A stretch of DNA of 47,779 bases from Methanocalculus alkaliphilus (GTDB lineage: Archaea; Halobacteriota; Methanomicrobia; Methanomicrobiales; Methanocorpusculaceae): NCBI RefSeq assembly GCF_024170505.1, contig NZ_JALJYG010000015.1, positions 1 to 47,779 of the forward strand. Direction: 5' to 3'. Numbering within the stretch: the first letter of the stretch is position 1; each line of letters begins with the position of its first letter. Under the pieces are notes generated by a model. That model was not told the DNA's origin. It saw nothing but the letters and a program-made list of their open reading frames with translations, and ran no database searches. Shown here piece by piece: positions 44,009 through 47,779 of the stretch. Position numbers and translations under genes: made by a program.

Positions 44009-45163
44009 CTAGTTTTTATATGGGGCATCACCAAGCTTCGGGAGATATGTCGCATCCGCCTCTGCCCTCACGGCATGAGAGTAGAGAGCAAGCGGGATAT
44101 CCATCGGGCAGAGCTCTTCACACTGGCCGCAGTTGATACAGGAGTCGGAGATGTGGGCGAGCCGCCGCATATGGAACATCGGGTTTGGCGGGATCTGGCC
44201 TGTCGGGACCATCGTTGTCGCTCTCTTCAGCTCCTCTTCCTTGGGGAGACAGACCGGGCAGCTCTCGATGCATGAGTAGCACTTGATACACCGGGAGGTC
44301 TCTTTCTGGATATCATCCCAGAGGTTCTCGGAGAGGGCGGCAAAGTCATGCTGCCTCCACTTCTCACCAAGCTTCAGCATGGCATTCTCGACTTTGCCAC
44401 GAATTGCGATACCCTTTGGATCAGCTGCCGATGTGGCGACAGCTCCTGCAGCCTCTGCCTTGCTGACGAGATCGGCCCCCTTCTCAGAACAGACCTCAAC
44501 GAAGGTTGCCTTACCGGCCTTGTCACCGACGACACCCCAGTTTCCACAGGCGAGATCTGCCTGGCGGGGAACTTTGTACTGGCACCGGCGGCAGTTGCTC
44601 CTCCGGCCATAGCCTTCCTCTTCAAGCTCATCGATGGAGATGCCCTTGTGGGCGCCATCCTTTGTGATGACGATGAACTGACCCTTGTCGATCTCCTCTT
44701 TCACAACATCAGAGGGATCAAGGTTAAACTTCTCCTTGATCATCTTCCGAGCACTCACAGGAGCGATTGATCCTCCACAATTAAGGCCGATCAGAACAAG
44801 GTTGTCAAGGTTGACCTGGTTTCTCCGTGCAAGCTCGAGGAGACCCATCATATCACAGCCCTTCACCGGGAGGGCGAGCTTTTTGTTGTTTGCTCCCTCC
44901 GCATATTTTGTGAGGATCTTTGAGAGGAGGAGGGTTCCACAGTGGAGTGAGCCTGCTCCTTTCTCAACATCAGCCGGATCGGTGACGATCTCGACACTGG
45001 CGTCATAAATATCGGCTCCCTTCTTTACTGCAAGGACACCATCAACCATCCTGCTGTCAAGGGCATATTTCAGGAGAGCAGTAACTGCCCCTCCGCACTC
45101 GCCTTTCTCAAGGCATGCTGCGTCAGATGCCCATGCATATATCATATCGCCTTTTGCAACCAT
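44009..45163 (-). CDS. fdhB: Formate dehydrogenase subunit beta, F420-reducing
   Basis: This 384-residue iron-sulfur flavoprotein has the FrhB/FdhB-type N-terminal region (ECGGAVTALLKYALD), GSLHCGTLLLSK, LPVKGCDMMGLLELARRN, LIGLNCGGSIAP and RRSNCRRCQY...ADLACGNWG. Two ferredoxin motifs, CIKCYSCIESCP and CINCGQCEELCP, lie near the C-terminus. It accepts electrons from FdhA and reduces coenzyme F420. It lies 5 bases downstream of fdhA and is co-transcribed with it. Confidence 0.97.
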   Translation of the reverse strand: MVAKGDMIYAWASDAACLEKGECGGAVTALLKYALDSRMVDGVLAVKKGADIYDASVEIVTDPADVEKGAGSLHCGTLLLSKILTKYAEGANNKKLALPVKGCDMMGLLELARRNQVNLDNLVLIGLNCGGSIAPVSARKMIKEKFNLDPSDVVKEEIDKGQFIVITKDGAHKGISIDELEEEGYGRRSNCRRCQYKVPRQADLACGNWGVVGDKAGKATFVEVCSEKGADLVSKAEAAGAVATSAADPKGIAIRGKVENAMLKLGEKWRQHDFAALSENLWDDIQKETSRCIKCYSCIESCPVCLPKEEELKRATTMVPTGQIPPNPMFHMRRLAHISDSCINCGQCEELCPMDIPLALYSHAVRAEADATYLPKLGDAPYKN

Positions 45164-45168
45164 CGTAA

Positions 45169-47241
45169 TCAGGCCTCCTTGATCTTCTCAACGGCAACAG
45201 CACAGGCCTTGAACTCCGGAATCTTCGATATTGGATCGAGGGCGTCGTTTGTCAGGACGTTGGCTGCACATTCGGCAAAGTGGAACGGCATGAACATCAC
45301 GCCTTTCATGATATCCTTTGTCACACGGGCAGGCACATTGATCTGGCCACGCCGGGTCTTTGCGATGATCATCTCGTTGTCGGCGATACCGAGTGCTTTG
45401 GCATCATCGACATTGATCTCGATCCACCCGGTGGGCTGTTCGCTGTCAAGTGATGCGGAACGCCGGGTCATACCACCGGTGTGCCAGTGGAATAAGCTTC
45501 GGCCGGTCGTCAGGATGAACGGATACTCGGCGTCAGGAACCTCTGCCGGCGGCTTGAACGTGATCGCCGTCATCAGACCCTTGCCGTCGGGCATGACCGG
45601 GGCAAATGCCGTGGTATGCAGGATCGGGGTACCCGGGTGGTCGGCTGCAGGGCAGGGCCACTGAAGCGCTTCGGGTTTGTTGAGACGCTCATAGGACATA
45701 CCGGCATAGGACGGGGTCAGGCTGGTGATCTCGTTGAAGATATCTTCAGCAGACTGCCAGGCGAACTGCTCGGCATAGCCCATCTTTGCGGCAACCTCGG
45801 CGATGATCTGCCAGTCGAGTTTTGCCTGGCCGGGGGCTTCCTGTGCCTTTCTGAGACGCTGGACACGACGCTCGGTCGAGACCTGGACACCATCCTTCTC
45901 GGCAAAGCAGGTGGCGGGGAGGACGACATCGGCCATCTCGGCGGTCTCGGTCATGAAGATATCCTGGACGACGAGGAACTCAAGCTTCTCAAGCGCATCC
46001 TTCACATGGGAGAGGTTGGCATCAGAGAGCATCGGGTTCTCGCCCATGATGTACATGCCCTTGAGTTCACCAGGCTTCTCATTGAGCGTCTTGAGCATGA
46101 TGGTGACCTCATAGCCGTTCTCGGGTTTGCAGATACCGTCCGAAAAGCCCCAGGCATCGGAGAACTTCTTGTGGGCAGCTTCATCGATGACCTTCTGGTA
46201 GCCGGTGAAGACGACAGGGAGACAGCCCATGTCACAGGCGCCCTGGACATTGTTCTGGCCACGGAGCGGGTTCACACCGGTGCCGGGACGGCCGATGTTG
46301 CCGGTCAGCATGGCAAGGTTTGCAATGGATTTGACGTTGTCAACACCGGTGGTGTGCTGTGTGATACCCATTGAGAAGATAACCGAGGAGGCGCCGCTTG
46401 TGGCATACCATTCGGCGGCCTGCTTCAGCTGGGCGGCGGGGATGCCGGAGATGGTCTCGACGTTCTCAAGCGAGTATTCGGGCTTCATGACTTCGCCTTT
46501 CAGGGCATCATACTCGACACACCGCTTCTCGATGAACTCCTTGTTCTCCCAGCCGTTTTTGATGATCTCCTGCATCATCGCGTTGAAGATGGCGACATCG
46601 GTCCCGCTCCGAAACTGCATATACATGTCAGCCTGCTTGCCGGTCGGGGTGAGACGGGGGTCGGCGTAGATCACCTTACCGCCGTTCTTCCGGGCACGGG
46701 CGACACTCCGGCCGATGAGCGGGTGCTGCTCATAGGTGTTGCTCCCGATGATGAAGATGCACTTCGATTCGGCGATGTCGGCGATCGAGTTGGTCATTGC
46801 ACCGGAGCCAAACGTTGTTGCAAGGCCGGCAACGGAGGAGGAGTGGCAGAGACGGGCACAGTGGTCGATGTGCGTCGTCTTCAGGGCACCACGGGCGAAC
46901 TTCATGATCGCGTAGTTGTCCTCGTTGCTGACACGGGCAGAGGCAAGGACGCCAACCTCGCTCGGCTGGTACGATTTCAGCTTGCTGGCGATGAGCTCGT
47001 ATGCCTCGTCCCAGCTGGCTTCGACGAACTTCCCGTCCTTCTTGATGAGCGGGGTGGTCAGCCGGTCTTCACTGTTGATGAACTCGTGCGCATAGACGCC
47101 CTTTGGACAGAGCTTCCCCTCGTTGACGGGGGAGCGCTGGTACGGGGCGACGCCCACGACCTTGCCGTCGTTGACGACCAGGTTCATGCTGCAGCCTGTC
47201 CCGCAGTACGGGCAGGTGGTTTGTACATATTTCATTGCCAT
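45169..47241 (-). CDS. fdhA: Formate dehydrogenase subunit alpha, molybdopterin type with Cys
   Basis: The protein is 690 residues from MAMKYVQTTCPYCGTGC; an AGGT ribosome site lies 8 bases upstream, and the open frame extends 10 codons further but into the leader. The N-terminal 4Fe-4S cluster Cys are 10, 13, 17 and 45 (LCPKG). The metal ligand is Cys132 in ARLCHSSSVAGL, with Cys rather than selenocysteine. Molybdopterin domains follow (FIIGSNTYEQHP, GVNPLRGQNNVQGACDMG, TTGRSLFHWHTGGMTRR). It oxidises formate to CO2 and passes electrons to FdhB. No fdhC transporter is in the window. Confidence 0.97.
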   Translation of the reverse strand: MAMKYVQTTCPYCGTGCSMNLVVNDGKVVGVAPYQRSPVNEGKLCPKGVYAHEFINSEDRLTTPLIKKDGKFVEASWDEAYELIASKLKSYQPSEVGVLASARVSNEDNYAIMKFARGALKTTHIDHCARLCHSSSVAGLATTFGSGAMTNSIADIAESKCIFIIGSNTYEQHPLIGRSVARARKNGGKVIYADPRLTPTGKQADMYMQFRSGTDVAIFNAMMQEIIKNGWENKEFIEKRCVEYDALKGEVMKPEYSLENVETISGIPAAQLKQAAEWYATSGASSVIFSMGITQHTTGVDNVKSIANLAMLTGNIGRPGTGVNPLRGQNNVQGACDMGCLPVVFTGYQKVIDEAAHKKFSDAWGFSDGICKPENGYEVTIMLKTLNEKPGELKGMYIMGENPMLSDANLSHVKDALEKLEFLVVQDIFMTETAEMADVVLPATCFAEKDGVQVSTERRVQRLRKAQEAPGQAKLDWQIIAEVAAKMGYAEQFAWQSAEDIFNEITSLTPSYAGMSYERLNKPEALQWPCPAADHPGTPILHTTAFAPVMPDGKGLMTAITFKPPAEVPDAEYPFILTTGRSLFHWHTGGMTRRSASLDSEQPTGWIEINVDDAKALGIADNEMIIAKTRRGQINVPARVTKDIMKGVMFMPFHFAECAANVLTNDALDPISKIPEFKACAVAVEKIKEA

Positions 47242-47280
47242 GGTTAAACCTCGGACAAATAAGTGGTGCAATATTCATGG

Positions 47281-47292
47281 CTTAAATATGTT
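47281..47292 (-). promoter_or_regulatory. TATA box for fdhA-fdhB
   Basis: Minus-strand CATATTTAAG lies about 40-50 bases upstream of the fdhA start. The A-rich stretch before it (AAATTCAAATCAA) could be the TFB element. The implied leader is about 20 bases and contains the AGGT ribosome site. Confidence 0.55.
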
Positions 47293-47686
47293 GATTTGAA
47301 TTTTAGTTGATTAATGGAGCTCTTTTCGGTAATAACCCGTTACATTAACCCGATTATCACATTGATGTTTTTTGTTTTATATATAACGAACATATAGCCG
47401 CTCAAGGACCAGAAGCGATCATCAGACCGAAGAGAAGGGTATTCCTTTGAGACATGAGTATTCCAAGCTGTTTTATAGGTTTTGATAAGGTATATTAGGT
47501 GCATGTTCACAAGGATATAAAGGAGCGGTACAATGCGCGCCATATTACAATTAATATACAAATATCAGAGGTCCTGCATTTCCGGAATACCGGGCTGATC
47601 AGGAGAGGTCCGGTATCTTCCAGGAGGAGAAAAGGGGCGGAGGAGGAGAAGGGTAGAATTTGAGAGTGAAATTAAAATTATATTTG
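47293..47686. other. AT-rich upstream region of fdhAB
   Basis: This is about 390 bases between the fdh promoter and the right IS end. A 73-codon minus-strand frame (47340-47561, MYINCNMARIVPLLY...) has no recognisable family and an AT-biased composition unlike its neighbours, so it is not called as a gene. Several TATA-like runs (for example 47376-47385) could belong to regulation of fdhAB. Confidence 0.3.
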
Positions 47687-47779
47687 ATAGGACTTACGCA
47701 TAACCCTCCGAAAAAAATTTAGAGCGCATACTTTGGATCCTTTAGGTAGTCGGCGATAGCATTAGACTGGATCTCCCAT
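47687..47779 (-). mobile_element. Insertion sequence end, right copy, with transposase C-terminus
   Basis: This is a 93-base exact reverse complement of 3-95. On the minus strand it encodes the same transposase tail, with its stop codon at 47719-47721, and then the IS terminus reading AAGTCCTAT. The element's outer end therefore faces into the window, as it does on the left. The two copies are in opposite orientation. Confidence 0.75.

Noticed and set aside
46930-47240. Possible selenocysteine site in fdhA
   Set aside because: The metal-ligand codon encodes Cys (ARLC-H) and there is no in-frame TGA in the gene.
3-47779. A single 47.7 kb composite transposon
   Set aside because: The interior is mostly housekeeping (polC, aspS, cofD, fdhAB, mevalonate genes). 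An assembly break at repeated ISs is a simpler explanation.

Overview
The window looks like a chromosomal contig from a methanogenic archaeon, most likely of the order Methanomicrobiales. The evidence is F420-type formate dehydrogenase (fdhA-fdhB), the coenzyme F420 gene cofD, a methanopterin-pathway metallo-beta-lactamase protein, archaeal DNA polymerase II (PolD) large subunit with an intein, pyruvoyl arginine decarboxylase, an archaeal-type AspRS, short MetE and class II ribonucleotide reductase. Base composition is fairly GC-rich within genes, with AT-rich TATA-like promoters between them. I cannot name the genus with confidence. Both ends of the window are the same 93 bp sequence in inverted orientation (3-95 and 47687-47779). 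Each holds the C-terminus of a transposase plus an insertion-sequence end, so the contig was probably broken at two copies of one IS.

Layout. 1-417: IS end and a relic of an archaeal AAA ATPase. 418-8.9 kb, minus strand: a secreted protein, tRNA-Leu(CAA), polC with a mini-intein, then a membrane-stress-like cluster (HEAT protein, MscS channel, DUF432-type protein, membrane HEAT protein). 9.5-14.4 kb, plus strand: a DtxR/MntR-type regulator, an SLC13-type permease with TrkA-C domains, a persulfide-dioxygenase/rhodanese fusion and two YeeE/YedE sulfur-transport proteins, apparently one sulfur operon. 14.4-21.8 kb, minus strand: a methyltransferase, then aconitase X, UbiD and UbiX (late steps of the archaeal modified mevalonate pathway), an HD phosphohydrolase and a PAS/GAF histidine kinase. 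21.9-24.1 kb, plus strand: cofD and a HEAT protein. 24.1-26.1 kb, minus strand: UPF0316, pdaD and the methanopterin-type MBL protein. 26.2-32.0 kb, plus strand: a secreted duplicated-domain protein, nrdJ, a response regulator, aspS and metE. 32.1-32.3 kb: a frame-disrupted relic.

32.3-47.3 kb is nearly all on the minus strand. It holds a KaiC-like protein with a degenerate Walker A, a complete ECF transporter (T, fused A-A', S) translationally coupled to an acyl-CoA ligase, an AcoX-like NAD-kinase-family protein overlapping trpB2, a short RecQ and an SdpI-type membrane protein. It continues with an exported three-gene cassette (His-rich FmdE-like protein, DUF4405-like membrane protein, Cys/Asp-rich lipoprotein) and then fdhA-fdhB. 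The most unusual items are this exported cassette, the metal-regulator/sulfur operon, the ligase-ECF-KaiC-like gene string, and the PolD intein that ends in Gln inside the polymerase active-site motif. Gene identities rest on recognised motifs and family resemblance only; no database search was run.
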